Positions 1-8,077 of a stretch of 33,255 nt of DNA are shown here, one piece after another. The position numbers were made by a program, and so were the translations under genes. The first letter of the stretch is position 1; each line of letters opens with the position of its first letter. Where the stretch lies: the NCBI GenBank assembly GCA_944387755.1, contig CALXGC010000003.1, positions 1 through 33,255 on the forward strand. Reading direction: 5' to 3'. Under the pieces are notes generated by a model that was given only the letters and a program-made list of their open reading frames with translations, was not told where the DNA came from and made no database searches. This DNA comes from an uncultured Oscillospiraceae bacterium. GTDB lineage: Bacteria > Bacillota_A > Clostridia > Oscillospirales > Oscillospiraceae.

Positions 1-241
1 CGCCGGCGATGACCTTCACCCGGTGGTTGACCCGCTTGACGCAGTACTCCACCACGGCGATGTGCTCCCGGATGGTCATGGTGGCCGACTCGCCGGTGGT
101 GCCGCACACGCAGATGGCGTCCACGCCGCCCTCGATCTGGGCGTCGATGAGGCGGCCGAAGGCGTCGTAATTGATGTTGCCGTTGGCGTCAAAGGGGGTG
201 GCGATGGCCACGCAGTTGCCTGTGAAGACAGGAGTTCGCAT
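1..241 (-). CDS. dapA: 4-hydroxy-tetrahydrodipicolinate synthase, N-terminal part (runs off window)
   Basis: Condenses aspartate semialdehyde with pyruvate, the first committed step to diaminopimelate and lysine, in the cytoplasm. Only the first 80 codons lie in the window. They read MRTPVFTGNCVAIATPF at the start, then an acidic FDANGNINYDAF stretch, and contain the family signature GGVDAICVCGTTGES, whose GTTGE segment binds pyruvate in DapA. The rest, including the Schiff-base lysine, lies beyond base 1. The ATG at 241 follows a purine-rich AAAGGGTG site. The gene lies 103 bases downstream of asd on the same strand, so the two consecutive pathway enzymes are probably co-transcribed. Confidence 0.93.
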   Translation of the reverse strand, partial: MRTPVFTGNCVAIATPFDANGNINYDAFGRLIDAQIEGGVDAICVCGTTGESATMTIREHIAVVEYCVKRVNHRVKVIAG

Positions 242-271
242 AAAAACACCCTTTCTTAAAATCTTGGCAGG

Positions 272-291
272 GGCGGACCTGCGGGTCCGCC
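272..291. other. Intergenic hairpin between asd and dapA
   Basis: GGCGGACC (272-279) and GGTCCGCC (284-291) form a perfect 8-bp stem with a TGCG loop. It sits in the asd-dapA gap. There is no good T-run on the minus-strand 3' side, so it looks more like an mRNA processing or stabilising hairpin than a full terminator. Role is inferred. Confidence 0.4.
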
Positions 292-344
292 TGCATGCAG
301 GGGAGATTGTGGAGCTTAGGGGCGCGCGCCCCGGCAGATTCCAG

Positions 345-1433
345 TTATTTCGCCTGGATATACCCCTCGGCGCACAGCAGCTCAGCCAGCAGAACCGCGC
401 CGCCGGCGGCGCCCCGGAGGGTGTTGTGGCTCAGGCCCACAAACTTATAGTCGTACTGGGTGTCGGGGCGCAGGCGGCCCATGGAGACGGCCATGCCGCC
501 CTCCAGGTCCCGGTCCAGCTTGGACTGGGGACGGTCGGGCTCCTCGAAGTAGTGGATGAACTGCTTGGGGGCGGAGGGGAGCTCCAGCTCCTGGGCGCGG
601 CCCTTGAAGCCGGCCCACTCGGCCTTGATCTGCTCCATGGAGGGCTTCTCTCCCTTAAAGGAGACAAATACCGCGGCGGTGTGTCCGTTGGACACGGGGA
701 CCCGCAGGCACTGGGCGGTGATGGCGGGGCCCTCGGCCTTGACAATCCGGCCGTCCTCGACGCGGCCCCAGATCTTCAGGGGCTCCTGCTCGCTCTTCTC
801 CTCCTCGCCGCCGATGTAGGGGATCAGGTTATCCACCATCTCCGGCCAGGTCTCAAAGGTCTTGCCGGCGCCGGAGATCGCCTGATAGGTGCAGGCCAGC
901 ACCTTGTCGATGCCGTACTTCAGCAGAGGATGCAGGGCGGGGGCATAGGACTGGATGGAGCAGTTGGGCTTGACGGCGATAAAGCCCCGCTTGGTGCCCA
1001 GGCGCTTCTGCTGGGCGGGAATAACAGCCAGGTGCTCCGGGTTCATCTCCGGCACCACCATGGGCACGTCGTCGGTCCAGCGGTGGGCGGAGTTATTGGA
1101 CACCACCGGGCACTCGGCCTTGGCATAGGCCTCCTCCAGGGCGCGGATCTCGTCCTTCTTCATATCCACGGCGCTGAACACAAAGTCCACCATGCCGGCA
1201 ATCTTCTCAATGTCCTCCTCGGCGTTGAGCACCACCATATTTTTGGCCTCCTCCGGGATGGGGGTGGTCATAGCCCAGCGGCCCTTCACGGCCTCCTCAT
1301 AGGTCTTGCCGGCGGAGCGGGGGCTGGCGGCGATAACGGTGAGGCGGAACCAGGGGTGGTTCTCCATCAGCGTGACGAAGCGCTGGCCCACCATGCCGGT
1401 TCCTCCAATGACGCCTACTTTGTACTGTTTCAT
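345..1433 (-). CDS. asd: Aspartate-semialdehyde dehydrogenase
   Basis: Reduces aspartyl phosphate to aspartate semialdehyde with NADPH, the branch point to lysine/DAP, threonine and methionine. The 362-residue protein opens with the nucleotide-binding loop GVIGGTGMVGQ (about 7-17). It has the SNNSAHR motif (about 112-118), the catalytic cysteine in KPNCSIQ (C158) and the active-site histidine in SNGHTAA (H251). SNNSAHR and the overall length fit the archaeal/fungal-like subfamily of this enzyme, which also occurs in Clostridia, rather than the E. coli type. The ATG at 1433 follows a GGAGGT site at 8-nt spacing. It probably heads an operon with dapA. A long leader with its own terminator lies upstream. 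Confidence 0.95.
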   Translation of the reverse strand: MKQYKVGVIGGTGMVGQRFVTLMENHPWFRLTVIAASPRSAGKTYEEAVKGRWAMTTPIPEEAKNMVVLNAEEDIEKIAGMVDFVFSAVDMKKDEIRALEEAYAKAECPVVSNNSAHRWTDDVPMVVPEMNPEHLAVIPAQQKRLGTKRGFIAVKPNCSIQSYAPALHPLLKYGIDKVLACTYQAISGAGKTFETWPEMVDNLIPYIGGEEEKSEQEPLKIWGRVEDGRIVKAEGPAITAQCLRVPVSNGHTAAVFVSFKGEKPSMEQIKAEWAGFKGRAQELELPSAPKQFIHYFEEPDRPQSKLDRDLEGGMAVSMGRLRPDTQYDYKFVGLSHNTLRGAAGGAVLLAELLCAEGYIQAK

Positions 1434-1516
1434 TTCAAAACGACCTCCAATACTGGCTCAGGCCATTGTATGGCCCGGCCTTTTTCAATATGTGCGGGAC
1501 CGGACGGGCGGCTGGA

Positions 1517-1555
1517 TGAAAAAAAGAAATCAGCGGCTTTTCAAGCGGCTGATTT
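1517..1555 (-). terminator. Intrinsic terminator in the asd leader (possible attenuator)
   Basis: Read on the minus strand, AAATCAGC and GCTGATTT pair as an 8-bp stem (1548-1555 with 1527-1534), continue after one mismatch as 4 more pairs, close on a 3-base loop, and are followed by a T-rich run with seven consecutive T (1519-1525). This is a good Rho-independent terminator. It lies between the proposed asd promoter (1655-1683) and the asd start, so it would end leader transcripts unless overridden. Confidence 0.6.
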
Positions 1556-1566
1556 TGTACTATAAT
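1538..1566 (+). promoter_or_regulatory. Possible promoter for the SpoIID-like gene
   Basis: A perfect TATAAT at 1561-1566 is preceded at 17 bp by TTTTCA (4 of 6 to the -35 consensus). It points toward the SpoIID-like gene. The -35 overlaps the asd leader terminator, so the two leaders would be antisense to each other over roughly 1573-1648. Sigma factor use is not determinable here. Confidence 0.35.
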
Positions 1567-1654
1567 GTCAGCGGCCGCCGAATCCTTCCCAGGCCGGATG
1601 ATTCTTGCCGGGATGTCCGCCGGCCAGGGCGGTTTAGGTGCAAAATTTGAATTT

Positions 1655-1683
1655 ATCCTACCATGTTTGCCGGTGAGTGTCAA
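1655..1683 (-). promoter_or_regulatory. Probable asd-dapA promoter
   Basis: Minus strand: -35 TTGACA (1683-1678), 17-bp spacer, -10 TAGGAT (1660-1655) preceded by TGG, giving an extended -10. The predicted start near 1648 leaves a leader of about 215 nt before asd. That is long enough for a regulatory RNA and it includes the terminator at 1517-1555. Confidence 0.6.
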
Positions 1684-1721
1684 GAGAGCGAATCATGGGA
1701 AACGGAGAAATGGGGCAGAGG

Positions 1722-3428
1722 ATGAGACGATTCTTTATGCAGTTTGCCGCGGCGTTTCTTGCGGGAGCGCTGCTTCTCACGCCTGCCGGGGCGGCGGGGC
1801 GGGAGGAGCCGGAGCTGGTTCAGGTGGGGCTGGCCTATGGCGGCGGGGCGCTGGCCAGCGCCAATCTGGAGAACAACACCGGCTATGGCTCCGGCTACCG
1901 GCTGGGATATTTTGATGAAAATCTGGACTTTGTGGAGCTGGCCCGGACGGAGGCGGACAGGACGCAGATTACCATGGTAAAGGCGCAGAACCTCTGGCTC
2001 AGCGGCGGGTCCTACTCCAGCTCGGACAACGGCGGAGAGGCGCTGGGCTGCTGGCATGTGGTGCTGGAGGACGGCCTGGACTCCTATGAAGAGGCGGCGG
2101 AGGCGGCGGACTGTCCGGAGGGCTTTGCGGCCTGGATTGACGGAGAATATCAGGCGCGGGCGGGGGCCTACTCCAGCCGGGAGGAGGCCCAGGAGGCCGC
2201 CCGGCGCCTGGGGGGAACTGTGGCCGGAACCAGCGCCTATGCGGTCAATGTGACCCCCACCGGAGAGGCTGAAATCCTGTTCCAGTTTGACGGCGGGGAG
2301 GACCTGGCCCTGGGCGTCATGCCGGACGTCACCGGGGAGGACCAGGTCAGGACCTGGTTCAGGGGCTACCGGTATTACGGCGGCTTCCGCTATGAGCGCA
2401 TAGACGGCGGCGGCCTGACCGTGGTGAACATTGTGGACCTGGAGACCTACATCAAGGGAGTGCTCCCCTATGAGATGAGCAACGACTGGCCCCTGGAGGC
2501 CCTGAAGGCCCAGGCGGTGTGCGCCCGGAGCTATGCGTACATCAATATCCACAGCGGCAGGCACGCCAGCTCCCACTTTGACGTGTGCAGCACCACCGAC
2601 TGTCAGGTCTACCACGGAGCCGGAGCCAGCAGCGCCAGCTACCAGGCCAACAGCCGCACGGACCGGGCGGTGGAGGAGACCGCCGGGGAGTATGCCTGGT
2701 ACGGCGGGAACGTGATTGAGACCTTCTACGCCTCCAGCCACGGCGGAGCCAGCGAGAGCGTGTACAACGTGTGGGGCTCCTCCCTGGAGCAGTACCCCTA
2801 TCTGTGCGGTGTGTCCGACCCCTATGAGGGGGACCTGGACAGCCAAAACCCCTACGCCTCCTGGCGGGTGTCCTACACAGAGGACGAGCTGGCCCAGCGG
2901 CTCAAAGAACAGGGCGCAGGCGTCTCCGGCGGCATTGATTCCCTTACCCTCACCTACTCCCCCCTGGGAAATGTCATTCAGGTGCAGGTCAACGGCGGAG
3001 ACGGCGGGAGCCAGGTGATAAAGCCGGCGCGTATGCGCGCGGTACTGGGCGTCTCCTCCATCCGCTTCACAGTCAACGGGCGGGGAGCGGAGGCCGCCGG
3101 CGGCTCCGGCGGGTGGGCCGTCAACGGAGGAGCCTCTCTGCCGGAGCGGGAGCGCTACGCCGTCGTCAGCGGCTCCGGCGTCCAGACCCAGGCGGCCCTG
3201 GACGGCCTGTGCGTCATCTCCGGTACAGGTAGCATTGTCCCGGCGTCCTCCGGCGGGACGGCCTCCGGCAGCCAGGTGACGGTCAGCGGGAGCAGCTATA
3301 CCTTCCAGGGCTCCGGCTACGGCCACCAGCTGGGCATGAGCCAGTACGGGGCCTGGGCCATGGCGGAGCGGGGCTTCTCCTATGACGAGATCATCGCGTT
3401 CTATTTTCCCGGCGCTTACGTGGAGTAA
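1722..3428 (+). CDS. SpoIID/LytB-family peptidoglycan hydrolase with SPOR-like segment
   Basis: SpoIID-family proteins are lytic transglycosylases that cut glycan strands lacking stem peptides; in sporulation they act in engulfment with SpoIIP and SpoIIM. From the ATG at 1722 this is 568 residues. [19 protein letters not shown] is a clear signal peptide. Residues about 110-165 resemble a SPOR peptidoglycan-binding repeat ([19 protein letters not shown]). The SpoIID core starts near 230, with the [19 protein letters not shown] motif containing the likely catalytic Glu (E251) and a Cys/His cluster [10 protein letters not shown] resembling the zinc site of clostridial SpoIID. The C-terminus has the family signature [20 protein letters not shown]. 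In-frame starts upstream (GTG 1677, ATG 1695, ATG 1710) are possible. It is longer than classical SpoIID, so a vegetative or late-sporulation LytB role is equally possible. Confidence 0.85.
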   Translation: MRRFFMQFAAAFLAGALLLTPAGAAGREEPELVQVGLAYGGGALASANLENNTGYGSGYRLGYFDENLDFVELARTEADRTQITMVKAQNLWLSGGSYSSSDNGGEALGCWHVVLEDGLDSYEEAAEAADCPEGFAAWIDGEYQARAGAYSSREEAQEAARRLGGTVAGTSAYAVNVTPTGEAEILFQFDGGEDLALGVMPDVTGEDQVRTWFRGYRYYGGFRYERIDGGGLTVVNIVDLETYIKGVLPYEMSNDWPLEALKAQAVCARSYAYINIHSGRHASSHFDVCSTTDCQVYHGAGASSASYQANSRTDRAVEETAGEYAWYGGNVIETFYASSHGGASESVYNVWGSSLEQYPYLCGVSDPYEGDLDSQNPYASWRVSYTEDELAQRLKEQGAGVSGGIDSLTLTYSPLGNVIQVQVNGGDGGSQVIKPARMRAVLGVSSIRFTVNGRGAEAAGGSGGWAVNGGASLPERERYAVVSGSGVQTQAALDGLCVISGTGSIVPASSGGTASGSQVTVSGSSYTFQGSGYGHQLGMSQYGAWAMAERGFSYDEIIAFYFPGAYVE

Positions 3429-3454
3429 ATTTTTCAACAGAAAGGCGAAGACAC

Positions 3455-4483
3455 TTGAAGACATCTGATTTTAATTTTGAACTGCCGGAGGAGCTCATTG
3501 CCCAGACCCCCCTGGAGCGGCGGGACGCCTCCCGGCTGATGGCCCTGGACAGAAGCACGGGGGCCGTCTCCCACCACCACTTCTATGCCCTGCCCCAATT
3601 TCTCCGGCCCGGCGACTGTCTGGTGCTGAACAACTCCCGGGTGCTGCCCGCCCGTCTCATCGGCCGCCGCCTTCCCGGCGGCGGAGTGTGCGAGGTGCTT
3701 CTTCTCACCGACAGAGGGGACGGCCTGTGGGAGTGCCTGGTGCGGCCGGGGCGGAAGCTGAAGCCGGGGGCCCAGGTAGTCTTCGGGGACGGCGGCCGCC
3801 TCACCGCCACGGTAGAGGCGGAAGTCTCCGGCGGCAACCGGCTGGTGCGCTTCCACTACCAGGGCATCTTTTTGGAGATTCTGGAGGAGCTGGGCAAAAT
3901 GCCTCTGCCCCCCTATATTAAGGCGGAGCTTCAGGACAACGAGCGCTATCAGACGGTCTACTCCAAGATCAACGGCTCCGCCGCCGCCCCCACCGCCGGG
4001 CTCCACTTCACCCCGGAGCTGCTCAGACAGGTGGAGGACATGGGGGTGAAGCTGTGCTATGTCACCCTCCACGTGGGCCTGGGCACCTTCCGCCCGGTGA
4101 AGGCGGAGGACATCTCAGAACATGAGATGCACGCGGAGTACTGTATGATCTCCGCGGATGTGGCCCGGACCATCAACGAGACCAAGAAAAACGGCGGCCG
4201 GGTGATCTGCGTGGGCACAACCTCCTGCCGCACGGTGGAGAGCTTCGCCGCGGAGGACGGGACCCTTCAGGAGTCGGCGGGATGGACCAATATCTTCATC
4301 TATCCCGGCTACCGCTTCAAGGTGCTGGACGGCCTCATAACCAACTTCCATCTGCCGGAGTCCACCCTCATCATGCTGGTGTCCGCCCTGGCAGGCCGGG
4401 AGCATGTCCTCCGCGCCTATGAGATTGCGGTACAGGAGCGTTACCGGTTCTTCAGCTTCGGCGACGCCATGATCATCCTGTGA
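3455..4483 (+). CDS. queA: S-adenosylmethionine:tRNA ribosyltransferase-isomerase
   Basis: Transfers and isomerises the ribosyl group of SAM onto preQ1 in the tRNA anticodon (position 34) to give epoxyqueuosine. The 342-residue length is normal. Family motifs run in order: [16 protein letters not shown] near the N-terminus, [46 protein letters not shown], and a C-terminal [18 protein letters not shown] with FFSFGDAM. Translation seems to start at TTG 3455 behind AGAAAGGCG, giving [17 protein letters not shown], the usual N-terminus. It lies 26 bases after the SpoIID-like gene and its TGA overlaps the next gene's GTG, so the three are probably one transcript. tgt, its usual partner, is not in the window. 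Confidence 0.95.
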   Translation: MKTSDFNFELPEELIAQTPLERRDASRLMALDRSTGAVSHHHFYALPQFLRPGDCLVLNNSRVLPARLIGRRLPGGGVCEVLLLTDRGDGLWECLVRPGRKLKPGAQVVFGDGGRLTATVEAEVSGGNRLVRFHYQGIFLEILEELGKMPLPPYIKAELQDNERYQTVYSKINGSAAAPTAGLHFTPELLRQVEDMGVKLCYVTLHVGLGTFRPVKAEDISEHEMHAEYCMISADVARTINETKKNGGRVICVGTTSCRTVESFAAEDGTLQESAGWTNIFIYPGYRFKVLDGLITNFHLPESTLIMLVSALAGREHVLRAYEIAVQERYRFFSFGDAMIIL

Positions 4484-5808
4484 GCGCGGAAAAGCATCCG
4501 GAGGGGTTTTCCCAACTGGCAGGTCTGCTGGTCAAATTCAGCCTGCCCCTGATTTTCAGCGGTATTTTACAGCAGCTTTATAACTGGGCGGACGCCTTTA
4601 TCGTGGGGAATGTGCTGGGAGAGCTGGCTCTGGCGGCGGTGGGCTCCACTACCTCCATGGTGAATTTCTATGTGCTGGCCATCACCGGCTTTACTCTGGG
4701 GCTGTCCATCCTGTTTGCCCAGAAGTACGGCAGCCGTCAAGTGGAGGATATTCCCCGGATTTTATCCACCTTTCTGTGGGCGCTGGGGCTTGTCTTTCTG
4801 GCGCTGGCCGGGCTGGGGATGTGCTTTACCCGGCAGCTGCTCCAGCTGCTGCACACCAACGCCAGCGTGCTCTCCTGGGCGGAGGACTATCTGCGGATTG
4901 TCCTGGCCGGCGTGCCCTTTCTGGCGGTGTACAACGTGTACTCCGCCGCCCTGCGGGGAATTGGGAACAGCCGGGCCCCCTTTTACGCGGTGCTTCTCTC
5001 CTCGCTGGTGAACGTGGCCCTGGATGTTGTCTTTGTGGCCCTTCTGGACTGGGGGGTGGCGGGGGCCGCCTTTGCCACCGTGCTCTCCCAGATGGCCATG
5101 ACCGTATTCCTGGCCGTGTACGCGGTGCGTTTCTATCCCCTGCTGCGCTTTGGCAGAGGGGCGTTTCACCGGGAAATGCTCCGGCAGGGGCTCCGCTTCG
5201 GCGTTCCTCCCATGGTCCAGTCCAGCGTCAGTTCGGTGGGCAGCTTGATCTTGCAGAACTTTATGAACGGCTTCGGCGCCCAGACGGTGGCGGCCATCAC
5301 CACTGCCTACCGGGTGGACTCCATCGTCATGGTGCCCATTGTCAACCTGAGCTCCGGCATCTCCACGCTGACGGCCCAGAGCCACGGGGCCGGAGAGGAG
5401 CGCCGGGCCCGGCGGATTTTCCAGGCGGGCCTGGGCCTTATGGCGGGCGTGGCTCTGCTGCTCACCGTGCTGGTGATTCCCACCGGGGGCCGGCTGATCG
5501 CTCTCTTCGGGGCGGGCGCGGAGGCGGTGGCCATTGGAGACGGCTTCTTCCGGCGGATTGCGCTCTTCTACCTGATTTTTGGCCTGGCCAACGGGGTGCG
5601 GGGCTATCTGGAGGGGATGGGGGACGTGGTTTACTCCAGCTTTGCCGGAATGGCCGCTCTGGCGTGCCGGATTGTCCTCTCCTATGCGCTGGCGGGCGTC
5701 TTCGCCAACATGGTCATCGCCTGGGCGGAGGCTCTGTCCTGGGTGCTGCTGCTTGTGCTGTACGTCCTGCGGGCCGTCTGGAGGGGGCGGCAGTGGAACG
5801 GCGCATAA
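4480..5808 (+). CDS. MATE-family multidrug/cation efflux transporter
   Basis: Membrane exporter of the multi-antimicrobial extrusion family, driving drug or metabolite efflux with a Na+ or H+ gradient. The 442-residue protein has about twelve hydrophobic segments. It opens with the family pattern [25 protein letters not shown] followed by [11 protein letters not shown], and shows the two-fold repeat typical of MatE domains (second half from about residue 235, [20 protein letters not shown]). The GTG start at 4480 overlaps the queA stop (GTGA), implying translational coupling. A strong bidirectional terminator follows the stop directly. Substrate cannot be told from the sequence. Confidence 0.9.
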   Translation: MSAEKHPEGFSQLAGLLVKFSLPLIFSGILQQLYNWADAFIVGNVLGELALAAVGSTTSMVNFYVLAITGFTLGLSILFAQKYGSRQVEDIPRILSTFLWALGLVFLALAGLGMCFTRQLLQLLHTNASVLSWAEDYLRIVLAGVPFLAVYNVYSAALRGIGNSRAPFYAVLLSSLVNVALDVVFVALLDWGVAGAAFATVLSQMAMTVFLAVYAVRFYPLLRFGRGAFHREMLRQGLRFGVPPMVQSSVSSVGSLILQNFMNGFGAQTVAAITTAYRVDSIVMVPIVNLSSGISTLTAQSHGAGEERRARRIFQAGLGLMAGVALLLTVLVIPTGGRLIALFGAGAEAVAIGDGFFRRIALFYLIFGLANGVRGYLEGMGDVVYSSFAGMAALACRIVLSYALAGVFANMVIAWAEALSWVLLLVLYVLRAVWRGRQWNGA

Positions 5809-5841
5809 AAAATTCCCACCGCCTGCGGTGGGAATTTTTTT
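5809..5841. terminator. Bidirectional terminator between the MATE gene and the GH13 gene
   Basis: AATTCCCACCGC (5811-5822) and GCGGTGGGAATT (5825-5836) form a perfect inverted repeat with A-run on the left and T-run on the right, so it can end transcripts from both convergent genes. The right T-run merges with the stop codon of the minus-strand gene. Confidence 0.92.
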
Positions 5842-7153
5842 ACCGTTCCATTTTCCAGAAATAGGAGCTGTAGGGGGGCAGATGGCTGCCGCCGCCGAAG
5901 TCGTGTTGTTCCCCGGTGATCAAATCCCAGGCCAGGCCGCAGCCGGCGTCGAAGTGGGCTACATAGGGGCCGGCGCTGGCGTTGACCGCCACCAGCACCC
6001 GCTCCCCCTCCGCCTTGCGCTCGAAGATGATCTGCTGGTTGGTGAGCAGGACGTTGCGGTAGCTGCCATTGCACAGGGCCTGGCTGCTCTTCCGGGCGGC
6101 GGCCAGCCTGGCAATGAGGTCTGTCAGGCTGTTCCACTCCGGCCTGTCCAGGGCGGGGCGGAGCGCGTCGTCGCTGCGCTCCCCCTTTTCCCCCTGAATG
6201 CCCCACTCGCTGCCGTAGTACAGGGCGGGGGTGCCGGGCATTCCGAACAGAATGGCGTAGGCCAGGGGGATGTGGCGGGGGTCGGTGAGCTTGGAGGCCA
6301 GCCGGGTCACGTCGTGGTTGTCGGCGAAGGACAGCAGGTGAGCCCCCTTGTACAGCGTCCAGGGTTCCGGGCCGTACTGCCGGGCCAGGCTGTGGCCGAT
6401 TTCAAACAGGTTCCGGTCGTTGAAGCTGGACCACAGGCCCTTGAAGCAGTCGTAGTTGGTGACAGAGTGGCACATATCCCCGCCCATCCAAAGGTTGTAA
6501 TCGCCCCCCAGGACCTCTCCCAGAAGGACGAAGTCGGGCTTCAGGGCGCCGGTAAAGGCCCGCAGGCGCTTCAGGTAGTCCTTGGGCAGGCAGTAGGCCA
6601 CGTCCAGCCGGAGGCCGTCGATGCCGAACTGCTCCACCCAGCCCCGGATGGCCTGGAACTGGTGCTCCACTGCCGCCGGGTTGGAGAGATTCAGCTTCAC
6701 CAGCTCGCTGTGGCCCTCCCAGCACTCGTACCAGAAGCCGTCGTTCCGGTCCGTGTTGCCGCCGAAGTCGAGGTGGAACCAGTCCTTGTAGGGGCTGTCC
6801 CACTTCTTCTCCTGCACGTCCCGGAAGGCCCAGAAGCCCCGGCCCACGTGGTTGAACACCCCGTCCAGCATGACCCGGATGCCGGCGTCGTGGAAGGCGC
6901 GGCACACGGCGGCCAAATCCGCATTGGTCCCCAGACGGGGGTCCAGGCGGGTGTAATCCCGCGTGTCATAGCCGTGTTTGTCGCTGTCAAACACCGGGTT
7001 CAGGAGGAGCGTATCCGCCCCCAGCTTTTTGATATGCTCCACCCAGTCCAGCAGGCGGCGGATGCGGGGGACGGTGACGCCGTCCTGGTACTCCGGCGCG
7101 CCGCACAGACCCAGGGGATAAATTTGATACAAAACCGCGTCGTCAAACCACAT
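5840..7153 (-). CDS. Cytoplasmic GH13 alpha-glucosidase/maltodextrin hydrolase
   Basis: Alpha-amylase-family (GH13) glycoside hydrolase acting on alpha-1,4 (possibly alpha-1,6) glucans such as maltodextrin or glycogen fragments. The 437-residue protein has no signal peptide, so it is intracellular. Conserved GH13 regions are present: DGVFNHVG (97-104), GLRLDVAY with nucleophile D184, LLGEVLGG with acid/base E213, and ADNHDVTRLAS with transition-state stabiliser D281. It lacks the N-terminal starch-binding domain common in neopullulanases and cyclomaltodextrinases; the C-terminal beta domain is short but present. The start at 7153 follows AAAGGAG at 7-nt spacing. It is a single-gene unit between a terminator and a divergent promoter. 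The exact substrate is unknown. Confidence 0.88.
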   Translation of the reverse strand: MWFDDAVLYQIYPLGLCGAPEYQDGVTVPRIRRLLDWVEHIKKLGADTLLLNPVFDSDKHGYDTRDYTRLDPRLGTNADLAAVCRAFHDAGIRVMLDGVFNHVGRGFWAFRDVQEKKWDSPYKDWFHLDFGGNTDRNDGFWYECWEGHSELVKLNLSNPAAVEHQFQAIRGWVEQFGIDGLRLDVAYCLPKDYLKRLRAFTGALKPDFVLLGEVLGGDYNLWMGGDMCHSVTNYDCFKGLWSSFNDRNLFEIGHSLARQYGPEPWTLYKGAHLLSFADNHDVTRLASKLTDPRHIPLAYAILFGMPGTPALYYGSEWGIQGEKGERSDDALRPALDRPEWNSLTDLIARLAAARKSSQALCNGSYRNVLLTNQQIIFERKAEGERVLVAVNASAGPYVAHFDAGCGLAWDLITGEQHDFGGGSHLPPYSSYFWKMER

Positions 7154-7200
7154 GGGAAAACTCCTTTCACTCCGCCGGTCTTATGGCGGAAGTCCTATCT

Positions 7201-7229
7201 ATCATACCGCATACCGGCGTCCAGCACAA
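7201..7229 (-). promoter_or_regulatory. Possible promoter of the GH13 gene
   Basis: Minus strand: TTGTGC (7229-7224), 17-bp spacer, TATGAT (7206-7201), about 50 bases upstream of the GH13 ATG. The -35 matches only three of six positions, so this is a moderate call. Confidence 0.4.
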
Positions 7230-7247
7230 GCACAATCTGGAGGGGGA

Positions 7248-7276
7248 TTGCCAAAACCGGGGCGCTCCGGTATAAT
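7248..7276 (+). promoter_or_regulatory. Promoter of the YitT-family gene
   Basis: TTGCCA (7248-7253), 17-bp spacer, TATAAT (7271-7276). Transcription would start near 7283, just past an in-frame ATG at 7281. That ATG would therefore be at the very 5' end, which favours the TTG at 7314 as the real translation start. Confidence 0.75.
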
Positions 7277-7313
7277 AGAGATGCGTGGAAGGCATTTAAA
7301 AGGAGTTGTTATT

Positions 7314-7946
7314 TTGTTTTCCCTATTGAAGCCGAAGAGGTGCGCCCTGGCTCTGCTGGGCAGCGCCATTCTTGCCTTCGGCCTGTACAATGTCCATGCC
7401 CTCTCCGGCGTGACGGAGGGCGGCGTGCTGGGCATGACCCTGTTTCTGCACCACTGGCTGAACTTGTCCCCGGCGGTGACGGGACTGGTGATGAACGCAA
7501 TCTGTTATCTCATGGGCTGGAAGCTGCTGGGGCGGGCGTTTATCGCCTACTCCATTGTGGCGGGCGGCGGATTCTCCGTCTTTTACGCCATTGTGGAGCA
7601 GTTCGACCCCCTCTGGCCTCAGCTGGCGGACCACCCCATCCTGGCGGCGGTGCTGGGCGCCCTGTTTGTGGGCGTGGGCGTGGGCCTGAGCGTCCGCGCC
7701 GGCGGCGCCCCCGGCGGCGACGACGCCCTGGCCATGAGTATCTCCACCCTCACCCACTGGAACATCCAGTGGGCCTACCTCTTCAGCGACCTGGTGGTGC
7801 TGGCCATGTCCGCCACCTACATTGATCTGGAGCGGCTGGGCTGCTCCCTGCTGACGGTGGTGCTGTCCGGCCAGATTATCGGCCTGGTCCAGCGGGTGGG
7901 CCGCCCCAGGGAGCCGGAGGAGACTCCGGCGGAAGAGCGGCTTTAA
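7314..7946 (+). CDS. YitT-family integral membrane protein lacking the C-terminal DUF2179 domain
   Basis: A 210-residue membrane protein with about five hydrophobic segments and the glycine-rich pattern GVTEGGVLGMTLFLHHW, characteristic of the YitT membrane domain (formerly DUF161). Function is unestablished for the family. Translation probably starts at TTG 7314, eight bases after AGGAG (7301-7305); the ATG at 7281 is nearly at the transcription start. Usual YitT proteins are about 280-290 residues and carry a cytoplasmic DUF2179 domain after the last helix. This one ends soon after it with a short charged tail (REPEETPAEERL), so it is a membrane-only version. It is monocistronic, bounded by its own promoter and a terminator. 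Confidence 0.8.
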   Translation: MFSLLKPKRCALALLGSAILAFGLYNVHALSGVTEGGVLGMTLFLHHWLNLSPAVTGLVMNAICYLMGWKLLGRAFIAYSIVAGGGFSVFYAIVEQFDPLWPQLADHPILAAVLGALFVGVGVGLSVRAGGAPGGDDALAMSISTLTHWNIQWAYLFSDLVVLAMSATYIDLERLGCSLLTVVLSGQIIGLVQRVGRPREPEETPAEERL

Positions 7947-8025
7947 AATAAAAAGACAGTCCGCGGGGATCGGAAGCCTTCCACCTTGAAAGATCCGCAG
8001 TGCGCGGCCCCCGCGAAGAAAAAAC

Positions 8026-8076
8026 GGCCCTCTGGGTCCGTCCAAAGGACGGATACCCAGGGGGCCTGGCATTTTT
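8026..8076. terminator. Bidirectional terminator between the YitT gene and cysK
   Basis: A long imperfect hairpin (8026-8043 with 8047-8066, AAA loop, one small bulge) is flanked by an A-rich tract on the left (8018-8024) and ATTTTTA on the right (8071-8076), suited to ending both convergent transcripts. Confidence 0.85.
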
Positions 8077-8077
8077 A

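Noticed and set aside
171..1565. 464-codon plus-strand frame across dapA/asd
   Set aside because: Gly/Leu/His-rich mirror of asd; the minus strand holds two clear enzymes.
1434..1690. Lysine riboswitch or T-box upstream of asd
   Set aside because: Neither the lysine-aptamer core sequences nor the T-box consensus (GGGUGG-N-ACCGCG) is present; only the terminator architecture is supported.
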